NCBI RefSeq assembly: GCF_008364845.1
Contig: NZ_VTTP01000008.1
Span: forward strand, 89,176-153,175
Reading direction: 5' to 3'
Length of the DNA: 64,000 bases
From: Actinotalea subterranea
Lineage (GTDB): Bacteria > Actinomycetota > Actinomycetes > Actinomycetales > Cellulomonadaceae
Shown: positions 23,734 to 32,068 of the stretch, piece after piece
Numbering within the stretch: position 1 is the first letter of the stretch
Layout of the letters: each line of letters starts with the position of its first letter
The notes under the pieces: model-generated
The model's database searches: none
What the model saw: only the letters and a program-made list of their open reading frames with translations
Told to the model about the DNA's origin: nothing
Translations under genes and position numbers: made by a program

Positions 23734-24378
23734 CTACCGCGCGCCCGCCACGGACGCCGCGCGGCTCCCGGCCTCGTACGCCGCCTCCTGCGCGGCCTTC
23801 TTCAGGAGCGCGCCGGCCTCGATGAAGGCGTCCATCGCGGGGCTCACCCCGGCCAGCGTCAGCTCGCGCTCGACCAGGGTGAGGTCGGCGCCCCAGAGGT
23901 CGCCGACGATCCGGCGCAGGTAGGCGGTGCTGTGGTCCCAGCCTTCGCGGGGCGCGCCCGGCCCGTACCCGCCGCCGCGGGTGGTCACCACGACCGTCGG
24001 CTTGCCGTCGAGGAGCCTCTCGCCGTTGGTGCCGCCGGCGACGGCCAGGTCGATCCACGTCTTGACGTGCTGGGAGACGCCCCAGTTGTAGAGGGGCAGG
24101 GCGAGGATCGCGCCGTCGGCGTTGCGCAGCTCGTCGGCGAGGGTGCCGGCGAGGGTGAGTGCGTCGCGCTGCTCGGGCGTGCGCTGGTCCTCGGGTGTGA
24201 ACCCGCCGCCGATCGCGGCCGCCCAGGCGTCGGCCGGGAGCGGCTCGGCACCCAGGTGGCGCCGGACGAAGCTCGCGCCGGGCTGCACGGCGGTCCAGCC
24301 GGACTCGGCGAGGTCGGCGAGCTCGCTGCTCGCGGAGTGGGAACCCTGGATGCTTGCATCGATGCGCAGGACGGACAT
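23734..24378 (-). CDS. FMN-dependent NAD(P)H azoreductase/flavodoxin-like oxidoreductase
   Basis: A 214-residue protein of the flavodoxin_2 class. SVLRIDASIQGSHSASSELA forms the FMN phosphate loop. AILALPLYNWGVSQHVKTWID matches the PMYNFxxPxxLKxWID motif of azoreductases, and TTRGGGYGPGAP follows. These enzymes reduce quinones and azo compounds. ATG 24378 has GAAGGAGCAGCC upstream. The gene is divergent from a MarR-type regulator. Confidence 0.8.
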   Translation of the reverse strand: MSVLRIDASIQGSHSASSELADLAESGWTAVQPGASFVRRHLGAEPLPADAWAAAIGGGFTPEDQRTPEQRDALTLAGTLADELRNADGAILALPLYNWGVSQHVKTWIDLAVAGGTNGERLLDGKPTVVVTTRGGGYGPGAPREGWDHSTAYLRRIVGDLWGADLTLVERELTLAGVSPAMDAFIEAGALLKKAAQEAAYEAGSRAASVAGAR

Positions 24379-24393
24379 GGCTGCTCCTTCGGG

Positions 24394-24453
24394 TTGAATG
24401 TTCAAGTCCAGCGTGACATGGATCGACTTGAACATTCAAGTCCCGACTACGAT
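24394..24453. promoter_or_regulatory. two MarR operator palindromes between azoreductase and regulator
   Basis: TTGAATGTTCAAG (24394-24406) and CTTGAACATTCAAG (24427-24440) share one core, TTGAACATTCAA, in opposite orientation. The second lies over the -35 region of a TACGAT -10 at 24448-24453, so binding would also repress the regulator gene. Confidence 0.7.
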
Positions 24454-24459
24454 GCAGAT

Positions 24460-24966
24460 GTGTCCGACGCAACTCCGTGGCTCGACGGCGACGAGCGCCA
24501 CGCCTGGATGTCCCTGATCGCCATGCTCATGAGCCTGCCGCCCGCGATCGACGCCCAGCTCAAGCGGGACAGCGGCCTCAACTTCTTCGAGTACTCGATC
24601 CTGTCCCAGCTCTCGGGTGCGCCCGGTCGACGGATGCAGATGGCCCGGCTCGCCCAGATGGCCGGCGGAACGTTGTCACGGCTCTCGCACGCTGCGAGCC
24701 GGCTCGAGGAGCGCGAGCTGGTCCACCGGCACCTCGTCACGGGGGAGTCACGGTGCACCGAGCTGGCCCTGACCGACGCCGGCATGACCTTCCTGGAAGC
24801 CGCGGCCCCCGGGCACGTGCGCGAGGCGCGGCGCCTGGTCTTCGACGTGCTGACCCCGGAGCAGGTCGCTCAGGTCCGCGACATCGCACAATCGATCACG
24901 ACGGCGGCCTCGCCCGAGGTCGCCCGAGCGCTGCGTGAAGCGATCGTCGCCTCAGATCGGCTCTGA
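24460..24966 (+). CDS. MarR-family regulator
   Basis: A 168-residue winged-helix protein. LNFFEYSILSQLSGAPGRRM, then MARLAQMAGGTLSRLSHAAS and RLEERELVHRH form the MarR HTH and wing. GTG 24460 is six bases after TACGAT without a ribosome site, so the transcript is probably leaderless. An in-frame ATG at 24418 lies upstream of the -10 and can be excluded if this promoter is used. Confidence 0.85.
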   Translation: MSDATPWLDGDERHAWMSLIAMLMSLPPAIDAQLKRDSGLNFFEYSILSQLSGAPGRRMQMARLAQMAGGTLSRLSHAASRLEERELVHRHLVTGESRCTELALTDAGMTFLEAAAPGHVREARRLVFDVLTPEQVAQVRDIAQSITTAASPEVARALREAIVASDRL

Positions 24967-25075
24967 CGGCCGAGCCGCCTCACTCGCGGAAGGCGCCCTG
25001 ACCCGACGCGAGGCCCCGCGGCCGCAGTGCCCGACCTCCGGTGACGCGAGGTCCCACCACGAAGGAGTCCGACCA

Positions 25076-25513
25076 GTGACCGAGCGCAACCCCGGCGAGA
25101 TCATGCAGGACGTGGGGCGGCAGTTCTTCGAGGCCGCGCCCCAGGGGTGGGCGAACGGCTCGATCGTCTACCGCCGGGTCGGGAAGACGGCGGAGACCCA
25201 GGCCACGGCTCAGGCCGCTGACGGCACGCCCCTGACCGTCGTGATGGGGCGCCCGGTGCTGCGTGCTCTCAGGGAGCTGCGGGCCGCGATGGCCCGGCCG
25301 GGTTCCGGCGCGTGGTTCACCGCGGTCGCACGGTTCACCTCCGACGGCCGCATGACCTGGGACTTCGACCACGACCACGAGCCGGAGTGGGTCACCGGGA
25401 TCTCGCCGCTGCACTACCTCCAGGAGCAGGAGGAGTTCCCGCGCGACCAGGAGCACACGCCCGCCTGGCTGCGCGAGCGGCTCACCCAGGGGCAGGCGCT
25501 CGGCGGCCTCTGA
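25076..25513 (+). CDS. YezG/DUF600-like immunity protein (orphan)
   Basis: A 145-residue acidic protein starting at GTG 25076 behind GAAGGAG. Family-like features are GWANGSIVYRR, ALRELRAAMARPGSGAWFTA, GRMTWDFDHDHEPEW and FPRDQEHTPAWLRERL. They match the YezG/DUF600 immunity fold that neutralises nuclease toxins such as YeeF. No toxin gene is adjacent, so it may protect against toxins from neighbouring strains. Confidence 0.65.
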   Translation: MTERNPGEIMQDVGRQFFEAAPQGWANGSIVYRRVGKTAETQATAQAADGTPLTVVMGRPVLRALRELRAAMARPGSGAWFTAVARFTSDGRMTWDFDHDHEPEWVTGISPLHYLQEQEEFPRDQEHTPAWLRERLTQGQALGGL

Positions 25514-25720
25514 GGCCGCCGGTCCTAGGGGCCCGCTCGGCGAGGGCTGGTCGCCGAACCCGTCGGTCGGCCGACGCCCCCACCGCCTGCACCCGATCGG
25601 GTGAACCGGGCCGCGGCCCTGCGCCTACCCGTGCGGAAGGATGCGCCTTGGAGTGCCGTCGGACCCAACCCCGATCACCCCGGTCTCCGTTCTCTGTTCA
25701 GGACGACGACGGGAGGGCCG

Positions 25721-26263
25721 GTGTCTCGGTGGGAGCCGATGCTCGAGCAGGTGGTGCGTGAGCGCTACCCCAGGCTCGTGGCGCACGCGATGCTGCTGGT
25801 GCCGAGCCGGCAGGAGGCCGAGGACCTCGTGCAGGACGCCATCGTCTCGACCTTCTCCGGCCGGGCGCGCTTCGCCACCGTGGCCGAGGCGGAGGCGTAC
25901 GTGCGTCGCGCCGTCGTGTCGCGGTTCCTCGACGCGGGGCGCCGACGCGCCTCCGAGGGGCGAGCGCTCGCGAAGGTGGGCGCGCGGCTGGGACCGGACG
26001 CGGAGCCGGCCGTGACACCTGGGCTGGAGCCCGAGATCGAGACGGCGCTCGCGGGCCTGCCGCCCAGGGTGCGCGCCTGCGTCGTGCTGCGGCACATGGA
26101 GGACCTGTCGGTCCGGGAGACCGCCCAGCTGCTGCGACTGAGCGAGGGCGCCGTGAAGCGCTACGTCGCCGACGGGATCGCGGCCCTTAACGCCGTGCTC
26201 GGGGTTGTGGCGTCGGATGACGCGCAGTTCGTGGAGACGAGGGAGTCGCGTCGTGGAGCGTGA
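25721..26263 (+). CDS. ECF-type RNA polymerase sigma factor
   Basis: A 180-residue sigma factor with region 2 (AMLLVPSRQEAEDLVQDAIV, YVRRAVVSRFLDAGRRR) and region 4 (LPPRVRACVVLRHMEDLSVR, LLRLSEGAVKRYV). It starts at GTG 25721 with GGGAGGGCCG. Its 3' end overlaps the next gene by 11 bp. A TGAACC with a CCTACC 16 bases later around 25600-25630 could be its own ECF-type promoter. Confidence 0.85.
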   Translation: MSRWEPMLEQVVRERYPRLVAHAMLLVPSRQEAEDLVQDAIVSTFSGRARFATVAEAEAYVRRAVVSRFLDAGRRRASEGRALAKVGARLGPDAEPAVTPGLEPEIETALAGLPPRVRACVVLRHMEDLSVRETAQLLRLSEGAVKRYVADGIAALNAVLGVVASDDAQFVETRESRRGA

Positions 26264-27767
26264 GCTGTCGGACGTCATGGCCGAGGCCGTCGCGGCACGG
26301 GAACGTGCCCTCACCGGGCTGAACCCGGCGCCCGAGGCCGTCGCCGGGATGCGGGCGCGGGTGCGCCGGCGGCGCGGTGTGCGGCGTGGGCTGCAGGCCC
26401 TGGCCGTGGTGCCGGTCGTGGGCGCCGCGGTGCTGGCGGCCGCGCTGATCGGGCACGACCCGGCGCCGGTACCGCCGGTCCACACGGACTCGCCCACGCC
26501 GACGCAGGAGCCGACGCCGACGCCGACGAGCAGCCCGTCCTCGACACCCACGCCGTCCGCCCCCGAGCTCGGCGCACCCGTGCTCGAGCCCGGCCTGCCA
26601 CCGTTCCACGAGGCCCCCGAGGGGATCCTTGACGAGGCCGGGCCGGGGTGGTTCCTGGTGACGTGGCAGACGCACCGGTTCGACGAGGCGAGCTTCCCGG
26701 CGTCGGACACGTCGGTGCTCCTCGTCGACCCGGCAGGTACGCGCTACCGGCTCCTCACCCTTCCGTCGGCGCCCTCGCCTACAGCGACGGGCGACCCGTC
26801 CCCTGTGCAGCACGAGGTGGTGGACTGGGAGGCCGGGGCGAGCACCGCCGTGATGCGCGTGCGAGAGGGTGGCAGCTCCATCGGGGGCCCGTTCGTCACG
26901 CTCGACCTCCTCACGGGCGAGATGCAGCCGGTGGACGCCGGGCCCGACCGGGTGTGGTTCGAGGAGCTCGAGATCGTCGCCACCACCGCGGACGGCACGC
27001 GGCTGTGGCGCGGGGTGTCACAGGAGTCGACGGTGCTCACGGTGACGCGCGGTGAGCAGGTGCAGCAGATCGACACCGGCGTGACGGGCCACGTGGTCGA
27101 GCCCAGCCCCGACGGGTCGCTCGTCTGGGTCGGGGGAGGGATCAACGCAGACGAGGCCGTGGTCGACCTCGCCAGCGGGAGCGTCGTCGCCCGGCTCCCG
27201 GCCGGGGAGACCGCGTCGGGATGGTGCGAGGTGTCGGGCTGGTGGGCCGACGACACCGTGCTCCAGACCTGCACGGACAACGAGCTCCTGTCGGACGAGG
27301 GGATCTGGTCCGAGCCGGAGTCCGTGCGGCTCGTCACGGCCGACGTCGCGCAGCTCGTCAGCGGAACGAGCACGCCGATCCGCACGCTGTCCTCCGCCGA
27401 CGTCGCGCCCTTCGGCTGGGACTCCGCCAACGTCGGCGAGGGCGTCGTCGCCGTGGCAGGGGCAGCAGTCGAGCAGGTCGGCAGCCCGGAGATCTGCCCG
27501 GTAGGCGGCTGGCTGATCGACGCGGACGGCGCGCGGCTGATCGACGTGGGCCACCCCGGCGGCGCCGCTCCCGCGCAGGTCGAGTTCGGCACGACGCCGG
27601 GCCGCCTGGTCATCTGGAGCTCGCTCAGCTGCCACGAGGCCGTGGGGCCCGACCGCCTCGTCGCGTACGACGTGGCCACTGGAGCACTGATCGATCTGGC
27701 CGGGTCACCTCATGCCGACGACGGTGGCTACTCCGGCGGCCCGGTGTCCTGGGTGGCGGGCCGCTGA
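26253..27767 (+). CDS. membrane protein, probable anti-sigma factor with extracellular beta domain
   Basis: A 504-residue protein starting at GTG 26253 inside the sigma factor gene. The cytoplasmic N-terminus has about 55 residues (RELSDVMAEAVAARERALTG) and ends in a basic RRRRGVRRG stretch. One membrane helix (LAVVPVVGAAVLAAALIG) follows, then a Pro/Thr/Ser linker and a large beta-rich extracellular domain with propeller-like repeats. Overlap with a sigma gene and this topology suggest an anti-sigma factor. No zinc-type HxxxCxxC motif is visible. Confidence 0.7.
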   Translation: MERELSDVMAEAVAARERALTGLNPAPEAVAGMRARVRRRRGVRRGLQALAVVPVVGAAVLAAALIGHDPAPVPPVHTDSPTPTQEPTPTPTSSPSSTPTPSAPELGAPVLEPGLPPFHEAPEGILDEAGPGWFLVTWQTHRFDEASFPASDTSVLLVDPAGTRYRLLTLPSAPSPTATGDPSPVQHEVVDWEAGASTAVMRVREGGSSIGGPFVTLDLLTGEMQPVDAGPDRVWFEELEIVATTADGTRLWRGVSQESTVLTVTRGEQVQQIDTGVTGHVVEPSPDGSLVWVGGGINADEAVVDLASGSVVARLPAGETASGWCEVSGWWADDTVLQTCTDNELLSDEGIWSEPESVRLVTADVAQLVSGTSTPIRTLSSADVAPFGWDSANVGEGVVAVAGAAVEQVGSPEICPVGGWLIDADGARLIDVGHPGGAAPAQVEFGTTPGRLVIWSSLSCHEAVGPDRLVAYDVATGALIDLAGSPHADDGGYSGGPVSWVAGR

Positions 27768-27769
27768 AC

Positions 27770-27789
27770 GCGGGCTACCGCGAGCCCGC
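27770..27789. terminator. bidirectional hairpin between convergent genes
   Basis: GCGGGCT (27770-27776) pairs exactly with AGCCCGC (27783-27789) across six bases. It lies between the anti-sigma-like gene and the convergent acetyltransferase gene. No T-run follows. Confidence 0.4.
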
Positions 27790-27803
27790 TCCGCGCGCCG
27801 GCA

Positions 27804-28412
27804 CTACACGGCCAGGCTGGTCGGCGCCCCGAGGTAGGTCACGTCGGGCACCGTGAACGGGAGCTCGCGGAAGCCGAGACGGTCGTAGAACGCGCGTGCC
27901 GGGGTGTTGGCCGTGAGCATGCCCAGGTGCACGGCGGGCACGCCGCGCTCGCGCAGCGCGGCGAGGTAGGTGCGGATCAGCGCTCGGCCGTGGCCCGCCC
28001 CTTGGCTGCCCGGCAGCAGGTCGATGTGCAGGTGCGCGGGGTGGTCCGCGAGCTCCGGGTGCACGTTGCGCTCGGGGTGGTGGAGCAGGTCGACGAGCGA
28101 CTCCTCCGGCGTGCTGGGCTCGCCGGCGGGCAGCGGGTAGCGGTCGGCGACGCGCGGGAGCCACTCCGCGCGGTGGCGCTCGGCCCAGCGTGCCGTGTTG
28201 GCGGTGCCGAGCACGTACCCGACGGCCCGCGTGCCGTCGTCCAGCACGAAGGCGAGCTCGGGCTCGAGGTGCAGGTACGGGCCCGCGAACAGGTCGGGCA
28301 TCAGGTCGTCGCTCGAGTACATGCCGCGCGCGTCGCCACCCCCGTCTGCGGTGCGCACGCAGATGTCGTAGACGTCGTCCCTGTCGGTGTCACGGTACGG
28401 CCGGATCTCCAC
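27804..28412 (-). CDS. GNAT-family N-acetyltransferase
   Basis: A 202-residue GNAT protein. VEIRPYRDTDRDDVYDICVR is the typical first strand and helix. LHIDLLPGSQGAGHGRALIR contains the Q/RxxGxG/A acetyl-CoA loop, and VHLGMLTANTPARAFYDRLGF is the C-terminal motif. The central insertion with PYLHLEPELAFVLDDG is seen in the bacterial O-GlcNAcase-associated acetyltransferase group. The substrate is unknown. GTG 28412 is preferred; ATG 28430 is in frame. Confidence 0.8.
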   Translation of the reverse strand: MEIRPYRDTDRDDVYDICVRTADGGGDARGMYSSDDLMPDLFAGPYLHLEPELAFVLDDGTRAVGYVLGTANTARWAERHRAEWLPRVADRYPLPAGEPSTPEESLVDLLHHPERNVHPELADHPAHLHIDLLPGSQGAGHGRALIRTYLAALRERGVPAVHLGMLTANTPARAFYDRLGFRELPFTVPDVTYLGAPTSLAV

Positions 28413-28526
28413 GGCCCGAGTGTGCCGCATAGGCCACTCGGACGTCAGGGAAGACGTGCCGGGACGGCGCGCGACGCAGTGCTGGCGTCGTCCCGAGGCA
28501 GCGGGGCGGCCTCCGCCGTCGTGCTC

Positions 28527-28763
28527 TCAGCGCTCCGGTGCGGACACCTCGTCGTCGATGCGGCGGCGCTCGTCGTGGATCGTGGCGCCGGACGTGAGCA
28601 GTGCGAGCTCGTGGTCGCGGAAGTGGTGGCCGCAGAAGAGCAGGGACAGGCCGTCCGCGGTGTGGATCGTCGCGCGGACGTAGGCCTGCGCGCCGCAGCT
28701 GTCGCACCGGTCCGCTCGCGTGAGCTCGGCCGGCGTGGTCGTCGCCAGGGTGGTGGCGGTCAT
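28527..28763 (-). CDS. DUF7455-like small Cys/His protein
   Basis: A 78-residue protein with DRCDSCGAQAYVRA and LLFCGHHFRDHE, a CxxC plus CxHH arrangement likely to bind zinc. This is a short, widespread actinobacterial family usually near sigma factor or housekeeping genes, of unknown role. ATG 28763 follows AGAGGTACCGAC. Confidence 0.7.
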   Translation of the reverse strand: MTATTLATTTPAELTRADRCDSCGAQAYVRATIHTADGLSLLFCGHHFRDHELALLTSGATIHDERRRIDDEVSAPER

Positions 28764-28966
28764 GTCGGTACCTCTTCTCCGTGGGCGGTGCGCCGCCCGG
28801 CGGGCGACACCTGTCAGAACCTCACCGGGAGCGCGCAGATTCCGGCAGGTTGTTCGCTCAGCGGTGAACCGCGACGTCCACGGGAAGACGACTCACACCG
28901 GGTGTCCGGCAAGATGGCAACCGAGCGCCGCCGGTTCTTGCCGGCGCCGCGCGTGACGAGGGGGGC

Positions 28967-29320
28967 GTGGACGACGACGTGACGGTCGACGACGGCGTTC
29001 CCGTCCACGCGTCCCCGCAGCGGCGCCGGGCGCCGACCTGGATGTTCGTGCTGACCGGCACGCTCGTGATGGTCCTGCTCCTTGCCGGCGCGGTCCTGTC
29101 GTACTTCGCGACAGCGTTCTCGGTCATGTGCACGGATGACTTCGACCCCTCCGACTGCGGCGAGACCCAGCTGCGGGCCGCGATGCCGATCGTCTCGGCG
29201 CTCCTGGGTGCCGTCGCGTGGTGCGTCGGCTGGGCGCGGAGGAGGACGCCGGTGGGAACCGGGTGGGCGTGGGGTGGAGTGGCGATCGCCCTCGTGGGCC
29301 TCGTGGTGGCGTTCGGCTGA
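28967..29320 (+). CDS. small membrane protein of unknown function
   Basis: A 117-residue protein starting at GTG 28967 behind GAGGGGGGC. Three membrane helices are visible: MFVLTGTLVMVLLLAGAVLS, MPIVSALLGAVAWCVGWA and WGGVAIALVGLVVAFG. A short extracellular loop holds two Cys (MCTDDFDPSDCGE), possibly disulfide linked. No family is recognised. Confidence 0.6.
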   Translation: MDDDVTVDDGVPVHASPQRRRAPTWMFVLTGTLVMVLLLAGAVLSYFATAFSVMCTDDFDPSDCGETQLRAAMPIVSALLGAVAWCVGWARRRTPVGTGWAWGGVAIALVGLVVAFG

Positions 29321-29515
29321 TCTGGCAGGGGTGAACCGCCGAGTGCTGTAGGCGTCGGTCGGCGACGCAGCAGCACCCCGTGTCCGGTTTGTGGCGTAAA
29401 CCACCCGTATGGCGGGTCCACGGCGCGCTCACAGGTGCGACGCTCATGATCGACGGCGTGCACCGCGCGCCGTCGCCGGATCCCGTCGTGGTGACCCCAG
29501 CGAGGAGCAGCTCAC

Positions 29516-30388
29516 ATGCGCACGACCCGTCGCCCGTTCTTGGTCCCGCTGACGGTCCCGTTGGCAGTCGTCCTGGTCGCTGGGCTCGCGGCCTGTGGTG
29601 GCCCAGGCGCCGACCGCGAGGCGCCGGTGGCGCAGACTACGGCGTCCGCGGTTGCGGAGGAGGTGGTCGAGGAGGCTCCCGCCGAGGATGCCCCCGTGGA
29701 TCTGACGCCGGAGACCCTGACCAAGGCGATGATCAGCGCGCAGACGGCGGCGGGCAGCTACGACGTCTCCGTGCTCACGACGTCGGGCCCCGAGTCCCGG
29801 TTCGGCGAGACGAGCGTGCAGATGGACGGCTCCGTCAAGCTTCTCGACGGTCGGGCTTCCGTCGTGATGAAGGTGGTGACCCCGGGGCTGGAGGCCATGG
29901 AGACCCGCGTGATCGACCGCGTCATGTACCTGAACATGGGCTCGACGACGCAGGGCAAGTTCTTGCGGGTGGACATGGACGACCCGTCTGACCCCGTGGC
30001 TGCGTCCATGCGTGGCTTCGACGTGCAGTTCGACATAAGGGCCACGCTCGAGGCCCAGGTGCCCGCGATCCTGAACGTGACGCCCCTGGGGGAGCCGGAG
30101 GAGATCGACGGCGTGATGGCGCAGGCCTATGTCCTCGTCACCGACCTGACCCTCCTGCCCCCTGACATGGTTGCGATGCTCGAGGAGAGTCAAGCGGTGA
30201 GCGGCATCAACCTGCCTGACACCCTCACGGAGACCTACTGGATCGGCCCGGACCGCCTCATCCGCAAGTCCGTGTCGGAGATCAAGGGGATGCGCACCGA
30301 GCGGCTGTTCACCAACTGGGGCAAGGGGGGCCTCATCGAGGCGCCTCCGGAGGATCAGATCCTCAGCCCGGAGGACCTGATCACCTGA
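29516..30388 (+). CDS. LppX/LprAFG-like lipoprotein
   Basis: A 290-residue lipoprotein starting at ATG 29516 behind GAGGAGCAG. It has signal peptide and lipobox LAAC (Cys about 23), an acidic Ala/Glu tether, then a fold of long beta strands (VQMDGSVKLLDGRASVVMKV, ETYWIGPDRLIRKSVSEIKG). This resembles LppX/LprG proteins, whose half-barrel carries lipids or lipoglycans across the cell envelope. It stands alone, followed by a strong hairpin. Confidence 0.7.
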   Translation: MRTTRRPFLVPLTVPLAVVLVAGLAACGGPGADREAPVAQTTASAVAEEVVEEAPAEDAPVDLTPETLTKAMISAQTAAGSYDVSVLTTSGPESRFGETSVQMDGSVKLLDGRASVVMKVVTPGLEAMETRVIDRVMYLNMGSTTQGKFLRVDMDDPSDPVAASMRGFDVQFDIRATLEAQVPAILNVTPLGEPEEIDGVMAQAYVLVTDLTLLPPDMVAMLEESQAVSGINLPDTLTETYWIGPDRLIRKSVSEIKGMRTERLFTNWGKGGLIEAPPEDQILSPEDLIT

Positions 30389-30430
30389 ACCCGGGCGCCT
30401 GACGCAGAGCCCGAGCCCCGCGCGGCCCGG

Positions 30431-30473
30431 CCAGGGTGGGTGAGCCCGACGAGCGTCGGCTCGCCCGCCCTGG
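30431..30473. terminator. bidirectional terminator hairpin
   Basis: Sixteen-base arms, CCAGGGTGGGTGAGCC (30431-30446) and GGCTCGCCCGCCCTGG (30458-30473), pair completely, with two G-T positions. It serves the lipoprotein gene and the convergent VOC gene, whose stop is four bases further on. Confidence 0.75.
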
Positions 30474-30476
30474 CGC

Positions 30477-30827
30477 TCAGGCCGCGATGAGGTCGAACGC
30501 GTTGCCCTCGGGGTCGGTGAGGGTGACCCAGCTGGCGCCCGCGCTCACGCCGCCGAGCCGCCGCGCGCCGAGCCGCACGAGCCGCTCGGCCTCCCGGACG
30601 AGGTCGGCCGTCTCGAGGTCGAGGTGCAGGGCGTTGCGGACCGGGCGGCCCTCGGGCACGCGCTCGAACACGATGCGCGGCGCGCCCGAGGCGGCGTCGT
30701 CGGCGAGCTCGGCGTGCTGGGGCGTCGCGCCCGGGGCGATCACGCGGCCCAGGGCGTTGGCCCAGAACAGGGCGGTGGACTCGGCGTCGTAGGCGTCGAA
30801 GGTCAGACCGCGGAAGGTGCTGGCCAT
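30477..30827 (-). CDS. VOC/glyoxalase-superfamily protein
   Basis: A 116-residue single-module protein. TFRGLTFDAYDAESTALFWANALG is the usual first strand and helix, with RNALHLDLE and WVTLTDPEGNAFDLIAA as the later metal-site strands (His and Glu or Asp). Such proteins act on glyoxal-type, antibiotic or aromatic substrates, or simply bind drugs. ATG 30827 has GAGGAGG upstream. It is divergent from a TetR gene and probably repressed by it. Confidence 0.8.
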   Translation of the reverse strand: MASTFRGLTFDAYDAESTALFWANALGRVIAPGATPQHAELADDAASGAPRIVFERVPEGRPVRNALHLDLETADLVREAERLVRLGARRLGGVSAGASWVTLTDPEGNAFDLIAA

Positions 30828-30916
30828 GTTCGGCCTCCTCTCATGTGTGGGGCGCGGGGGAGCGGGACCGGTGAGGGCCGCCATGGTGGTGGGCGTCCGA
30901 CTGCCGTAGGCTGTAC

Positions 30917-30962
30917 CGGAGGCTCCTCCGCTTAGGCATGACCATAACCGGAGGTTCCTCCG
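30917..30962. promoter_or_regulatory. twin operator CGGAGGNTCCTCCG between VOC and TetR genes
   Basis: CGGAGGCTCCTCCG (30917-30930) and CGGAGGTTCCTCCG (30949-30962) are palindromic apart from the centre base. Both are preceded by AC and followed by (C/T)TTAG. They are 32 bp apart start to start, close to three helical turns. Confidence 0.75.
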
Positions 30963-30980
30963 TTTAGCAAGGGAGTTGCT

Positions 30981-31565
30981 GTGCCCATCTCGACCGACCG
31001 TCCCCGCCGGGCCGACGCCGAGCGCAACCGCGCCCGGCTCCTGGCCGTGGCCGTGGAGGCGCTCGCGGAGAACTCCGACGTCCCCCTGGAGACCGTCGCC
31101 GAGCGCGCGTGCGTCGGCATCGGCACGCTCTACCGGCACTTCCCGAGCCGCTCGGCGCTCATCCAGGCCGCGTACCAGCGCGAGGTCCAGGAGCTGTGCG
31201 ACGCCGCCCCCGCGCTGCTCGGGGACGACCGGCCGGCGGTCGACGCCCTGCGCGACTGGATGGGGCGCTTCGTGCGGTACGCCGCAGCCAAGCGCGGCAT
31301 GGGCGCGGCCCTGCGCGAGGCGCTCGGCCAGGACTCACCGGTCTTCGTCGAGACGCGCACCAACATCACGGGCGCCATCGGCGTGCTGCTCGAGGCAGGC
31401 CGCGCCGACGGCTCCGTGCGGCCCGACGTGGAGGCCGACGACCTGTGGCGTGCGATGAGTGCCGTCTGGCTCGTGCCCGACGGCGAGGAGTGGGCCGATC
31501 AGGTGCGCCGCATCCTCGACCTCGTCGTGGACGGCCTACGGTACGGGGCCGGCGCGCCCCGCTGA
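30981..31565 (+). CDS. TetR-family regulator (divergent from VOC gene)
   Basis: A 194-residue TetR protein. The HTH VPLETVAERACVGIGTLYRHFPSRSALIQAAY is at about residues 37-68. The C-terminal domain (LREALGQDSPVFVETRTNIT) matches a common actinobacterial subgroup. GTG 30981 follows AAGGGAGTTGCT. It should bind the twin operator upstream and control both itself and the VOC gene. Confidence 0.8.
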   Translation: MPISTDRPRRADAERNRARLLAVAVEALAENSDVPLETVAERACVGIGTLYRHFPSRSALIQAAYQREVQELCDAAPALLGDDRPAVDALRDWMGRFVRYAAAKRGMGAALREALGQDSPVFVETRTNITGAIGVLLEAGRADGSVRPDVEADDLWRAMSAVWLVPDGEEWADQVRRILDLVVDGLRYGAGAPR

Positions 31566-31591
31566 CCGCCGCACGTCGGGCGCCCGGCGAC

Positions 31592-31650
31592 GCGAGAGCG
31601 GCGGCCCGCGAAGCGAAGGCGGGGGCCCGCGAGCGAAGGCGGGGGCCCGC
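31592..31650. repeat. three tandem copies of a 20-bp unit between convergent genes
   Basis: GCGAAGGCGGGGGCCCGCGA at 31613-31632 is followed by an almost identical copy at 31633-31650. A diverged copy (GCGAGAGCGGCGGCCCGCGA) precedes it at 31592-31611. Each unit contains GGGGGCCCGC and could form a small hairpin, so the array may act as a terminator between convergent genes. Confidence 0.6.
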
Positions 31651-31655
31651 AGACC

Positions 31656-31844
31656 TCAGCGGATGAGCACCACGTACTGGCCCGGGTGCCGCCCCATGAG
31701 GGCGTGCAGCTGGGTCATGTCCCTGATCTCGCTCGGCGAGCCGAGGTGACGTCCGCAGACGCACACCCCTTCGTCGTGCTTCATGTGGCCGTGGCGCCGG
31801 TGGGCGGCGGCCGGGACGAGACGGAAGCGTCGGCTGTGACGCAT
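31656..31844 (-). CDS. 62-residue basic protein of unknown function
   Basis: ATG 31844 has GAGGTGAGGGAC directly upstream. The protein has a basic start (MRHSRRFRLVPAAAHRRHGH), then GVCVCGRHLGSPSEIRDMTQ and HALMGRHPGQYVVLIR. A CxCGxH motif and several His could bind metal. No family is recognised. Confidence 0.55.
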   Translation of the reverse strand: MRHSRRFRLVPAAAHRRHGHMKHDEGVCVCGRHLGSPSEIRDMTQLHALMGRHPGQYVVLIR

Positions 31845-32068
31845 GTCCCTCACCTCTGTTCGCGGGGGTCTCCTGCCCGTCCAGTGTCTCGCTCGGGCCG
31901 GGTGGCCACACGGGACTCGCGGGCCCGGTTCGCCCACGTGCGCCGCCCGACTGCGCCCACATGGGTGCGATCCGCCGCGAAGCGGGCGGGTGAGATTTCC
32001 TGAGAGCTCACCGAGCCACGCTGCCGACCGGCTGCCACCCGCTGCCACCCTGCTGGCACGAGCCGGGC

